A stretch of 64,000 nt of DNA from Ferruginibacter sp. Its GTDB lineage: Bacteria > Bacteroidota > Bacteroidia > Chitinophagales > Chitinophagaceae. Every line of letters starts with the position of its first letter. Position 1 is the stretch's first letter. This document shows positions 43,312 through 52,484 of this stretch, one piece after another. The stretch lies in the NCBI RefSeq assembly GCF_028288465.1, contig NZ_JAQBNR010000001.1:1-64000 (forward strand), read 5' to 3'. The notes beneath the pieces were generated by a model. That model saw only the letters and a list, made by a program, of their open reading frames with translations. It ran no database searches and had not been told where the DNA came from. The position numbers and the translations under genes were made by a program.

Positions 43312-44082
43312 ATGAAAACAAAAGACGATATAGTAGAAAACTGGTTACCCCGTTACACAGGTGAAAAGCTTGAAAACTTTGGTGAATATATATTGCTGAC
43401 CAATTTTTCTAATTACGTTGCCATGTTTGCCAAATGGAACAAGGTAAAAATTATAGGTACAGACAGGCCCATGCAATGTGCTACCGCAGGCAATATCACG
43501 ATTATTAATTTTGGAATGGGTAGCCCAGGTGCAGCTACTGTAATGGATTTGCTTACCGCTATCAAACCCAAAGCAGTACTGTTTTTGGGCAAATGCGGAG
43601 GATTAAAAAAACGCAATAAAATCGGCGATCTTATTTTACCGATTGCAGCGTTGAGAGGCGAGGGAACCAGCAACGATTATTTTCCACCGGAAGTGCCGGC
43701 GTTGCCAGCGTTTATGCTGCAAAAAGCCATTTCAACAACCATCAGGGATTATGCATGTGACTATTGGACGGGTACAGTTTACACCACCAACCGAAGGGTT
43801 TGGGAGCATGATGAAGCGTTTAAAGAATACCTCCAAAAGGTAAGGGCTTATGCCATCGACATGGAGACAGCCACCATTTTTACGGTAGGATTTTACAACA
43901 AGATTTCAACTGGTGCCTTATTGCTGGTGAGTGATAGTCCCATGGTTCCCGAAGGAGTTAAAACAGAAGACAGCGATAAAAAAGTAACTTCCGAATACGT
44001 GGAGCGCCATTTAAAAATTGGTATCGATTCTTTAAAGCAATTGATGAATAACGGACTTACTGTGCGACACCTGCAATTTTAA
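43312..44082 (+). CDS. amn: AMP nucleosidase
   Basis: AMP nucleosidase cleaves AMP to adenine and ribose 5-phosphate. The fold is that of the nucleoside phosphorylase family: IINFGMGSPGAATVMDLL, LFLGKCGGLKKRNKIGD, then YAIDMETATIFTVGF with the conserved glutamates and SDSPMVPEGVKTEDSD, typical of bacterial Amn. At 256 residues it lacks the long regulatory N-terminal domain of E. coli Amn, as is usual for Bacteroidota. It could also act on related purines. Confidence 0.85.
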   Translation: MKTKDDIVENWLPRYTGEKLENFGEYILLTNFSNYVAMFAKWNKVKIIGTDRPMQCATAGNITIINFGMGSPGAATVMDLLTAIKPKAVLFLGKCGGLKKRNKIGDLILPIAALRGEGTSNDYFPPEVPALPAFMLQKAISTTIRDYACDYWTGTVYTTNRRVWEHDEAFKEYLQKVRAYAIDMETATIFTVGFYNKISTGALLLVSDSPMVPEGVKTEDSDKKVTSEYVERHLKIGIDSLKQLMNNGLTVRHLQF

Positions 44083-44114
44083 AATGCAATTGGTCCAAAC
44101 ATTTTTTCATTGAT

Positions 44115-44141
44115 CAGCATCGTTGCATCGCCCTCTTGTAC
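44115..44141 (+). repeat. Degenerate intergenic element, copy C
   Basis: It reads CAGCATCGTTGCATCGCCCT then CTTGTAC, the copy closest to the shared form. It is followed by TTTTATTCAAACGCAACTGC, which also shows weak similarity to the downstream flanks of copies B and D. It lies 70 bases before the Ldh-family gene. Confidence 0.55.
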
Positions 44142-44210
44142 TTTTATTCAAACGCAACTGCTACATTCATTTTAATGCACTTTTCAATTCTCAGTTCATA
44201 ACAATTTTCA

Positions 44211-45287
44211 ATGGCTTCTAATTATTCTTACCAGCAACTCTATACTTTTTCAAAAAATATTTTTATCAAAATCGGGTGCAGCGATACAAATGCATCAACA
44301 GCGGCTAAAGTGTTGTTGTCGGCAGACTTGCGTGGGGTGGACAGTCATGGTATTGCCCGTTTAACTGGCTATATAAGGCTTTGGGAGGTTAATCGTATCA
44401 ATGCAAACCCAACGATAGCAATTGTTCATGAGACACCTTCTACCGCCACAGTAGACGGTGATAAAGGATTAGGATTGGTGGTAGCACCGGCAGCCATGCA
44501 AATAGCGATTGACAAAGCAAAGCAGGCTGGTACAGGCTGGGTAAGTGTGAAGAACAGTAATCATTTTGGTATTGCCGGCATTCACGCCATGATGGCACTG
44601 GAAAATGATATGATTGGGATTGCCATGACCAATGCTTCGCCACTGGTAGCACCTACGTTTTCAGTAGAAAGATTATTGGGTACCAATCCCATTGCAGTAG
44701 CCATACCGGCAGGCAGTGAGGCGCCTTTCGTTGCAGATTTTGCAACTACGACTGCGGCTAACGGAAAACTTGAAATACTCCAGCGAAAAAACGCACCGAC
44801 ACCCGCAGGCTGGGTACAAACCAAAACCGGTGAACCAAGTACAGATGCCGCTGAAGTTAGAAATGGGGGAGCCTTGTTACCATTGGGTGGCGATAAAGAA
44901 CACGGTAGTCACAAGGGGTATATGCTTGGCAGCATCGTAGATATTTTTTCTGCCATCCTCAGCGGTGCTAATTATGGGCCCTGGGTACCGCCTTTTCCGG
45001 CCTATGTGCCCATGCCCGAAAATATGCCGGGTGAGGGAATCGGGCATTTTTTTGGTGCCATGCGCATTGATGCCTTTCGCCCGGCGGCAGATTTTAAAAA
45101 GCACATGGATCAGTGGATACAGCGTTTCAGCGCAGCTAAGACGGTTGCAGGCGAACAAAAAGTAGTAATACCGGGCGAGCCGGAAACGACGATGGAAGCG
45201 GAACGTAGGAAGAATGGGATTCAATTGCAGGCATCGGTAATAACTGAACTGGAAGAACTGGCCCAGAAGTTCAGCCTGGAGATATAA
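44211..45287 (+). CDS. Ldh-family NAD(P)-dependent oxidoreductase
   Basis: This belongs to the malate/L-lactate dehydrogenase (LDH2) family, which is unrelated to classical lactate dehydrogenase. The start has VLLSADLRGVDSHGIARL, with the catalytic histidine, then WVSVKNSNHFGIAGIHAMM and MTNASPLVAPTFSVERLLG (read in parts) in the nucleotide-binding region. Members reduce 2-oxoacids such as oxaloacetate, 2,3-diketo-L-gulonate or ureidoglycolate; the substrate is not clear here. At 358 residues it is full length. lysC follows on the same strand, 70 bases after its stop. Confidence 0.88.
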   Translation: MASNYSYQQLYTFSKNIFIKIGCSDTNASTAAKVLLSADLRGVDSHGIARLTGYIRLWEVNRINANPTIAIVHETPSTATVDGDKGLGLVVAPAAMQIAIDKAKQAGTGWVSVKNSNHFGIAGIHAMMALENDMIGIAMTNASPLVAPTFSVERLLGTNPIAVAIPAGSEAPFVADFATTTAANGKLEILQRKNAPTPAGWVQTKTGEPSTDAAEVRNGGALLPLGGDKEHGSHKGYMLGSIVDIFSAILSGANYGPWVPPFPAYVPMPENMPGEGIGHFFGAMRIDAFRPAADFKKHMDQWIQRFSAAKTVAGEQKVVIPGEPETTMEAERRKNGIQLQASVITELEELAQKFSLEI

Positions 45288-45357
45288 CATTTCAGGAAAA
45301 ATTATCCTCATAATCTCCCGCTGATTATATTTGCAATCCAATTTAAAATTTACGGTA

Positions 45358-46680
45358 ATGAAAATAATGAAGTTTGGTGGTACCAGTGTAGGAAAACCAG
45401 AGCGGATGCATGAAGTAGCAAAACTGATAACTAAAGATGAAGAGACTAAAATCGTAGTTTTATCAGCTTTGAGCGGCACCACCAATTCACTGGTAGAAAT
45501 AAGCAATTCGCTTGCAGGCGGCGATAGAAATCTTGCCAAGAAACAAATTGAAACTTTACAGGCACACTACCATAATTTCATTGGCCAGCTGGTTAAAACC
45601 GACGCAGCCCTTGCAAGTGCAAAAAATATTGTCACCGAACATTTTGAATTTTTAAACATCATTTTAAAAATCTCCTTCAGCGAAGCACTTAACAAGGATA
45701 TCCTTGCGCAGGGAGAACTGCTCAGTACCAAATTATTTTCAGTCTATTTAACAGAGCAGGCAATTGATCATGCATTGATTCCTGCGCTGGACTTTATGAC
45801 GATTGACGCCGATGATGAGCCACAGGTAGCCAGCATAAAAGCAAAGCTGAATGTAGTATTGGAGCGCTTGAAAGACAAAAAGATTTTCATTACACAAGGG
45901 TTTATTTGCCGCAATGCAAAAGGAGAAGTAGATAACTTAAAAAGAGGAGGAAGCGACTACAGTGCATCGTTGATTGCAGCTGCGGTAAATGCTTCTGTAT
46001 GTGAAATATGGACAGATATTGACGGCATGCACAACAACGATCCGAGAATAGTAAAGAAAACATTTGCGATAGAGCAGATGAGTTTTGATGAGGCTGCGGA
46101 GTTAGCTTATTTTGGTGCTAAAATCTTACACCCTGCAAGCATCTGGCCTGCGCAATTTTATAAAGTGCCGGTTAAATTATTAAACACCATGCAGCCGGAT
46201 GCAAAAGGTACGTTGATAACAGAATTGGCGGGTAGTGTAGGGGTTAAAGCAATTGCGGCTAAGGATGGTATCACTGCTATAAAAATCAAAAGTAGCCGTA
46301 TGTTACTGGCCTACGGTTTTTTAAGAAAAATATTTGAGGTGTTTGAAAAGCACCGCACTTCAATTGATATGATCACTACTTCAGAAGTAGGTGTATCCCT
46401 CACCATTGACAGTGATAGCAGCTTGCCTGCAATCATCCAGGAGTTGGAGCCATTCGGTACCGTAGAAATTGACGCTGATCAAACTATTGTTTCTATAGTT
46501 GGCAATGAAATTACAGAGACCAAAGATGTAATGGAACAAATCTTTAAATCTTTAAGTGGAATTCCTATCCGCATGGTAAGTTATGGAGGAAGCAGTCACA
46601 ATATCTCCATCCTGATTCCTAAAAATTATAAAGTACAAACGCTGCAGTTATTAAATTCAGGTTTATTTGGGTTGGAGTGA
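45358..46680 (+). CDS. lysC: Aspartate kinase
   Basis: Aspartate kinase catalyses the first step toward lysine, threonine, methionine and diaminopimelate. The start KIMKFGGTSVGKPERM is the classic substrate-binding motif; later motifs are FITQGFICRNAKGEV, LKRGGSDYSASLIAAAV and the ACT-domain region with SSRMLLAYGFLRKIFEVFEK (from about 310), DMITTSEVGVSLTID and VSIVGNEI. It is a stand-alone kinase with no homoserine dehydrogenase half. The ATG at 45358 is chosen (440 residues). A TTG at 45331 lies in the leader. TATATTTG just upstream resembles a -7 box. Confidence 0.94.
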   Translation: MKIMKFGGTSVGKPERMHEVAKLITKDEETKIVVLSALSGTTNSLVEISNSLAGGDRNLAKKQIETLQAHYHNFIGQLVKTDAALASAKNIVTEHFEFLNIILKISFSEALNKDILAQGELLSTKLFSVYLTEQAIDHALIPALDFMTIDADDEPQVASIKAKLNVVLERLKDKKIFITQGFICRNAKGEVDNLKRGGSDYSASLIAAAVNASVCEIWTDIDGMHNNDPRIVKKTFAIEQMSFDEAAELAYFGAKILHPASIWPAQFYKVPVKLLNTMQPDAKGTLITELAGSVGVKAIAAKDGITAIKIKSSRMLLAYGFLRKIFEVFEKHRTSIDMITTSEVGVSLTIDSDSSLPAIIQELEPFGTVEIDADQTIVSIVGNEITETKDVMEQIFKSLSGIPIRMVSYGGSSHNISILIPKNYKVQTLQLLNSGLFGLE

Positions 46681-46681
46681 T

Positions 46682-47146
46682 TTATAGGGATATACCCAAT
46701 CTTCTATAAATAAAACTCATCAGCCAGGCAGGACCTATCAGCAAAAATTGAATGTCTTTAAAAAAGGAAGGTTTCTTTCCCTCTATTTTGTGCCCGTAAA
46801 ACTGGCCAATCCAGGCTGCGATAAATATTAACAGCGAAAAAGCCCAGAGCGGCACAAAAAAATGCAGTTCAATTAAGTGACATACCAGCAGGCAAATTGT
46901 GCCGAATAAAAGCATGCCAATCCACAGGCTTTTGCTTAGCAGGAAGTAATAAAAAATAATCAGCACAAACGCAATCAAGGCCACATTTACCCGGTGACCT
47001 GTTATTTCAAAAGGGAGTTTGATACTATATAGAAATCCAATAATTGAAAAAAAGATGGCGGGTACACATATCCAGTGAATCGTTTTATTGGTAACGTTTT
47101 GATGGCTCTCTCCATATTCAGACAGCCATTGTTGTAAGGTCGGCAT
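46682..47146 (-). CDS. Mpo1/DUF962-like membrane protein
   Basis: The protein starts MPTLQQWLSEYGESHQNVTN and has about four membrane segments, with WIGQFYGHKIEGKKPSFFKD near the end, the conserved pattern of DUF962. Yeast Mpo1 is an iron-dependent dioxygenase in the alpha-oxidation of 2-hydroxy fatty acids. Histidines in SHQN, IHWI, HLIEL and GHKIEG could be the metal ligands. The start at 47146 gives 154 residues. It is convergent with lysC, with one base between the stops. Confidence 0.82.
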   Translation of the reverse strand: MPTLQQWLSEYGESHQNVTNKTIHWICVPAIFFSIIGFLYSIKLPFEITGHRVNVALIAFVLIIFYYFLLSKSLWIGMLLFGTICLLVCHLIELHFFVPLWAFSLLIFIAAWIGQFYGHKIEGKKPSFFKDIQFLLIGPAWLMSFIYRRLGISL

Positions 47147-47311
47147 GACATCGTTTTTATATCTCAAGTTAATTCATCCTATCCATATTCGAAACGGAGA
47201 CTCGCCGCTAAGGGAGGAGTGCCAGGAAATTATTTATTTTAAAAGCATGCAACTTTTGGTAGTAACTGAATGTCTTAGCATTGGTTTTTCATAGGATATT
47301 GGATTTAAAAC

Positions 47312-47346
47312 GGGGAGAGATTTTTATCTCACCCCTTTATTTTTTA
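47312..47346. terminator. Hairpin with T run downstream of queA
   Basis: GGGG, a mismatch, GAGAT and then ATCTC, a mismatch, CCCC form a 9-bp stem with a short T loop; a T-rich run follows on the plus strand, while the minus strand has a weaker GTTTT run. It lies about 95 bases after the queA stop and could end queA on the minus strand. Confidence 0.6.
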
Positions 47347-47442
47347 GGCCAGTATCCCAACCGGTAACAAATTGCTTCTCAAAGCGGCCCAAAAAAAGCC
47401 GCAAATTTTGCAGCTTCTTTTTATAAATATTTCACTTCATTC

Positions 47443-48492
47443 CTAAACGATCAGCATGGCATCTCCATAACTGAAGAAACGGTATTTGTCTTTAATTGCT
47501 TTTTTATAAGCTTCCATTACCACATCATAGCCGGCAAAGGCACAAGTCATAATTAACAAACTTGTTTTTGGCAAATGAAAGTTGGTAACGAGTGCATCAG
47601 CAATAGAAAAATTATATGGCGGATGAATAAACATGTTCGTCCATCCTTCTGAAGGTTTTAATAGTTTTTGAGCAGTAAAAGAAGATTCCATTGCCCGCAT
47701 GGTTGTTGTACCAACAGAGCAAATTCTTCTGCCATCTGTTTTTGCCTTGTTTACAATAGCGCAGGCTGTTTCATCAATGCCATAATATTCAGCATCCATT
47801 TTATGTTTGCTAAGGTCTTCCACTTCAATCGGGCGAAAAGTACCAAGGCCTGTATGAAGGGTTACTTCTGCAAAACGAAGCCCTTTGATTTCCAGCCTTT
47901 TTATCAATTCCTTACTGAAGTGTAATCCCGCAGTTGGAGCTGCAACAGCACCTTCATGCTTTGCATATACGGTCTGGTAACGCTCCTTATCTTCTTCGTC
48001 CGGCTTGCGCTTGATATATTTTGGTAAAGGCGTTTCACCCATAAAGTCCAGCATCGTTCTGAATTCTTCTTCAGTGCCATCCCATAAAAAACGAATGGTA
48101 CGTCCGCGGCTGGTGGTGTTATCAATTACTTCTGCAACCAGTTCATCATTTTCACCAAAATATAATTTATTGCCAACACGAATTTTACGGGCCGGGTCAA
48201 CAATTACATCCCACAAACGGTTGGGCTTATTTAATTCTCTCAATAAAAACACTTCAATCTTTGCCCCTGTTTTTTCTTTGCGGCCATACATACGGGCAGG
48301 AAATACCTTTGTGTTATTTACCACCATTACATCCTTGTCATCAAAGTACTCGATAATATCACGGAAGTTTCTGTTTTCTATTTCACCGGTCTTACGATGG
48401 ATAACCATCATCCGGCTGTCTTCTCTTCTCTTGGTTGGGTTTTGGGCAATAAGGTTTAATGGAAGGTCGAATCGGAACTGACTTAATTTCAT
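47443..48492 (-). CDS. queA: S-adenosylmethionine:tRNA ribosyltransferase-isomerase
   Basis: QueA adds the epoxycyclopentane ring of queuosine to tRNA, taking ribose from SAM. The start [20 protein letters not shown] (read in part), then RPDDSRMM-like [20 protein letters not shown], is typical, as are [37 protein letters not shown] and [20 protein letters not shown] chose the ATG at 48492 (349 residues) rather than the one three codons upstream. No other queuosine gene is nearby. Confidence 0.94.
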   Translation of the reverse strand: MKLSQFRFDLPLNLIAQNPTKRREDSRMMVIHRKTGEIENRNFRDIIEYFDDKDVMVVNNTKVFPARMYGRKEKTGAKIEVFLLRELNKPNRLWDVIVDPARKIRVGNKLYFGENDELVAEVIDNTTSRGRTIRFLWDGTEEEFRTMLDFMGETPLPKYIKRKPDEEDKERYQTVYAKHEGAVAAPTAGLHFSKELIKRLEIKGLRFAEVTLHTGLGTFRPIEVEDLSKHKMDAEYYGIDETACAIVNKAKTDGRRICSVGTTTMRAMESSFTAQKLLKPSEGWTNMFIHPPYNFSIADALVTNFHLPKTSLLIMTCAFAGYDVVMEAYKKAIKDKYRFFSYGDAMLIV

Positions 48493-48733
48493 ATTGATCA
48501 ATAAATTTTGAATGATAACCAGCCCTGATACTGTAGTGATTTACAGAGATATGTAGCCATTGAAAGGCACTTATCATGTTACGGCATGATTTTAAGAGTG
48601 CAAAGCTACGGCTTTTTAAGGAATTTGATTCAAGTTTTATGGAAACCGCAATGGTACAACATCTGCATATTTTAATTCGTTAAATATGCCTTTATATTTT
48701 GTAAAATGTGCTATTCTGCTCAACTTTATAACA

Positions 48734-51700
48734 ATGGGAAAATTTAATACAAAGCCGAGGTTTTACAGGAGCAGAAAGGTGATGTTGGTAATAGTGGCAT
48801 TACTGTATTGCCTGCAGGGTGTGAGTCAAAAAAATGCTCCAAATAAATACCCCAGCCTGTTTTGGGAAATCTCCGGAAATGGATTAAAAAAGCCTTCCTA
48901 TCTTTTTGGTACCATGCATGTGAGCAATAAAATGGTATTTCATCTGAGCGATTCTTTTTACTACGCCATGAGAAATGTAGATGCTGTGGCGCTTGAGCTG
49001 AACCCAGATGTCTGGCAGGGCCAGATGGTTAACCTCGACAGGTTAAAGCAGAACTATTCCAATTTTGTAAAAGCGCCGGGTGATGATTTGCTAACTGAGA
49101 ATTCTTTTCGTATTAAACCTTATGATGACGAATTAAAAATAGCACTGAGCACCGAACCAACTGTTGTAAATAATTTGCTGTACCGCAGTTACAAGGCCAG
49201 GGAAGATTTTGAAGAGAATACATTTTTGGATATGTATATTTTTCAGACCGGGAAAAAAATGGGCAAGCGTTCTGCCGGCGTGGAAGATTTTTATGAAACG
49301 GAAAAAATAGTGCTGCAGGCGTATGCGGATATGGCGACGGAGAAAAACAAAAAACAAATTGATACGGATGGGGAATCAATGGGAGATATTACCAAGAAAA
49401 TACAGGAAGCTTACCGCCGGGGTGATCTTGATTTGATGGATTCGCTGGACATTATGACAGAAAGATCCATCGCCTTCAGGGAAAATTTTTTATACAAACG
49501 CAACGAAGTACAAGCTAACTCAATTGATACCATTGTAAAAAAAAGCAGCCTTTTTGTTGGCGTTGGTGCAGCACATTTGCCCGGACCAAGAGGCGTGATA
49601 GAATTGCTGCGTAAAATGGGGTACCATTTGCGGCCGATAAAAATGACCGACAGGGACGCAGCAAAAAAAGAAGAAACAGATAAATTAAAAGTGGCGGTGG
49701 CATTTGCTGAAAGGCATGCGGATGATGGGTTTTACAGTGTTGATATGCCCGGGCCTTTATTTAAAATGACAGATGAATTTCAGGGGTTGGATAGAAGACA
49801 ATATTCAGACATGAGTAACGGCAGTTATTACCTGGTGACAAGAATCAACACCCATGCGGCTTTTATTGGTCAAAGTGAGGAACAGGTGATTAAGAAAGTG
49901 GATAGCATGCTGTATGAAAACATACCCGGAAAAATTGTTAAAAAATTGTCCGTAGAAAAAAATGGATATCACGGATTTGATATAACGAACAAAACAAGAA
50001 CAGGAGATCTGCAGCGGTACAATATTTTTATAACGCCATTCGAAATATTAGTTTTTAAAATGAGCGGTAAGGAAAGTTATGTAGAGGGTGAAGAAGCCAA
50101 TCATTTCTTTTCCTCCATCAGGTTAAAAAAAATGGAAGACAAACACATGGTTTACACCCCGGCTCAAGGTGGATTTTCTGTTAAAATAATTCACCAACCC
50201 AAAGAGAGTATGGATGGCAGCAACAGTGATGGTATTGACAGATGGGAGTATGAAGCAATGGATAAAACAACAGGAGATGCCTACCTTATTCTTAAAAAAA
50301 TGGTATACAATTTTAAGTTCCTCGATCAGGATACTTTTGATTTAAAGTTGATAGAAGAATCTTTTCGTTCACCAGATTTTTTTTCAAAACAGCTGCAACG
50401 GCGTATTGGCAATTTTAATGGTTACCCAATGCTTGATGTGAAAGAGAAAATGAAAGATGGCAGTTTTGTTACGGCACGGTATATCATAAAAGGACCACAA
50501 TATTTTGTGATTGCTGCCAGGAGTAAAAACGAAAAAAGAGATTTCAGTGACTATTTTAATTCTTTTCATTTTGCACCTTATAATTACACTTCTCCTAAAG
50601 TTTATACAGATACTTTTATGCACTTTATTGCAACAACGCCCGTTGCGCCTGATTTTGATGAAGACTACCGGGCCAAACTGGAACAGGTGAGCAAAGAAGT
50701 TGCAGGCAGCAGAAGATACGCCAACTATAACAGTTACTGGCCTAAAACCCGCAATGCGGTTTTTAGAAGTGATTCCACAGGAGAAATGATCGGGGTTTCC
50801 ATTCAGCCCTATCCTAAATATTTTTATGTAAGAGATACAGCAAAATTCTGGACAGATGAAATGAAAAAGTATACAGAGAAAAGTGATCTTTTACTGTATA
50901 GCAAAGATTCTTTTTTACTTGCCAATGGAACCAGGGGCTTATCATTTGTATTACGGGATTCCGGTTCTTCCAGGACCATCAACCGCCTCAGTTTATTACA
51001 GGGTAATTACCTTTTTAACCTGGTTACGATGGGAGATACGATGAATGTTCAAAGCAGTTTCATCCATACTTTTTTTGACAAATTTGAACCCGGAAAAAAA
51101 GTAGGGAGAAGCATATTTAGAGACTGCCTCGACAACTTTTTTACCGATCTTTTTAGTAAAGACAGTTCCATCCATGCAAAGGCTGTGCAGGACCTGAGCA
51201 ATGTATATTATGGAGAAAAAGGGGTGCCGAAAATAATGAATGCGCTTCAGAAACTATCGCCTAAAGACTATGACTATTTGATTGTTAAAAGTAAACTGAT
51301 TGCTGAACTCGGCTATATCAAAGATTCAGCCAACCAGGTTGTGGTTGATCATCTTAAAAGGATATATGAACGAACTGCCGATACAAGTATTTTTCAAAAT
51401 GAAGTGATAGAAGCGTTAGCAAGGCATAAAACCACCAAGGCAATTGCGCTTTTTAAAGAGTTGATTTTACAGGATCCTGCTGTTTTTGACAGAGATTTTG
51501 GGTATACCAATTTGTTTGAAAGATTGGAAGATTCGTTGCAGTTGGCAGCTTCATTGTACCCGGAAATTTTGCAGCTGACATCTTTAGAAGATTATAAAGA
51601 ACCTGTGACTTCACTTCTTGTAAGACTTGTTGACAGCGGTTTTATTAAAGCGGCACAATACAGCAGCTTCTTCAACAAGATTTATTTTGATGCAAAAATA

Positions 51701-52462
51701 GCCTTGAAAAAACAGCAGGGAAAAGAAGAGAAAAAACTGGCTGAAAACAAAATGAAAGACGATGGCGACGATGAAAACGAAGTGATACCTGTAAAAGGAT
51801 ACACTGCTACTAACAACAATGAGGCTTTAAATAATTACGCCACCTTATTGATTCCCTTTTATGACAGTAATGCTACGGTACCTAAATTTTTTGATAAACT
51901 ACTCCGGTCGAAGGAAGATGATATTGTAATGAATACTGCCCTGCTACTATTGCGCAACAAAAAACCACTTGCAGATAGCGTACTGTTTGCACTGGCGGCA
52001 AAAGATAAAACAAGAGGTTTATTGTTTGAAAAAATGGAAAAGATAAACAGGCTTGATAAATTTCCATCGCTGTACAAAACGCAATTGGCAATGGCACGCA
52101 GCTACCTGGTGGCCGATAAAAATTATGCTGCGATTGACAGTATTGTTTACGTATCGAAACAAACCACAGCATATGATAGAAAGCGGGGGACCGTTTATTT
52201 TTTCAAGTACCGGGTAAAAAAACAGGGTGACTGGAAAATTGGTATCAGTGGCCTGCAGCCTGAAAATTTAAAAGATGTCAGCAGTGATGATAAATTATGT
52301 CTTATGACGGATAAAAAAATTAAAGAAGATATTCCGGTGCAGGAACAGTTTCAGGAGCAGCTAAAAAAGATATTATTTAATTTTCATAAGAGTGCCCGTA
52401 ATTTTTTTGAGACGGATACAAACGGTTATCGGTTTAAAAGAAGAATGGCTGAAGAAGATTAG
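48734..52462 (+). CDS. Very large TraB/GumN-domain secreted protein
   Basis: After a signal peptide (KVMLVIVALLYCLQGVSQ) comes a TraB/GumN (Tiki-like) domain over about 300 residues: SYLFGTMHVSNK with a G-x-x-H motif, the glutamate in VALELNPD and a second G-x-x-H in FVGVGAAHLPGPRG. Tiki proteases use these as metal ligands. Most bacterial TraB/GumN proteins are 280-320 residues, but here about 900 more follow. That part has segments of beta character (about 350-700) and a helical, repeat-like region (about 820-1090), with a polar KKQQGKEEKK stretch near 1015. No domain there is recognised. The ATG at 48734 is chosen because it starts the signal peptide properly. Confidence 0.75.
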   Translation: MGKFNTKPRFYRSRKVMLVIVALLYCLQGVSQKNAPNKYPSLFWEISGNGLKKPSYLFGTMHVSNKMVFHLSDSFYYAMRNVDAVALELNPDVWQGQMVNLDRLKQNYSNFVKAPGDDLLTENSFRIKPYDDELKIALSTEPTVVNNLLYRSYKAREDFEENTFLDMYIFQTGKKMGKRSAGVEDFYETEKIVLQAYADMATEKNKKQIDTDGESMGDITKKIQEAYRRGDLDLMDSLDIMTERSIAFRENFLYKRNEVQANSIDTIVKKSSLFVGVGAAHLPGPRGVIELLRKMGYHLRPIKMTDRDAAKKEETDKLKVAVAFAERHADDGFYSVDMPGPLFKMTDEFQGLDRRQYSDMSNGSYYLVTRINTHAAFIGQSEEQVIKKVDSMLYENIPGKIVKKLSVEKNGYHGFDITNKTRTGDLQRYNIFITPFEILVFKMSGKESYVEGEEANHFFSSIRLKKMEDKHMVYTPAQGGFSVKIIHQPKESMDGSNSDGIDRWEYEAMDKTTGDAYLILKKMVYNFKFLDQDTFDLKLIEESFRSPDFFSKQLQRRIGNFNGYPMLDVKEKMKDGSFVTARYIIKGPQYFVIAARSKNEKRDFSDYFNSFHFAPYNYTSPKVYTDTFMHFIATTPVAPDFDEDYRAKLEQVSKEVAGSRRYANYNSYWPKTRNAVFRSDSTGEMIGVSIQPYPKYFYVRDTAKFWTDEMKKYTEKSDLLLYSKDSFLLANGTRGLSFVLRDSGSSRTINRLSLLQGNYLFNLVTMGDTMNVQSSFIHTFFDKFEPGKKVGRSIFRDCLDNFFTDLFSKDSSIHAKAVQDLSNVYYGEKGVPKIMNALQKLSPKDYDYLIVKSKLIAELGYIKDSANQVVVDHLKRIYERTADTSIFQNEVIEALARHKTTKAIALFKELILQDPAVFDRDFGYTNLFERLEDSLQLAASLYPEILQLTSLEDYKEPVTSLLVRLVDSGFIKAAQYSSFFNKIYFDAKIALKKQQGKEEKKLAENKMKDDGDDENEVIPVKGYTATNNNEALNNYATLLIPFYDSNATVPKFFDKLLRSKEDDIVMNTALLLLRNKKPLADSVLFALAAKDKTRGLLFEKMEKINRLDKFPSLYKTQLAMARSYLVADKNYAAIDSIVYVSKQTTAYDRKRGTVYFFKYRVKKQGDWKIGISGLQPENLKDVSSDDKLCLMTDKKIKEDIPVQEQFQEQLKKILFNFHKSARNFFETDTNGYRFKRRMAEED

Positions 52463-52484
52463 GCAGCTATGCAGTATGAAGGAA

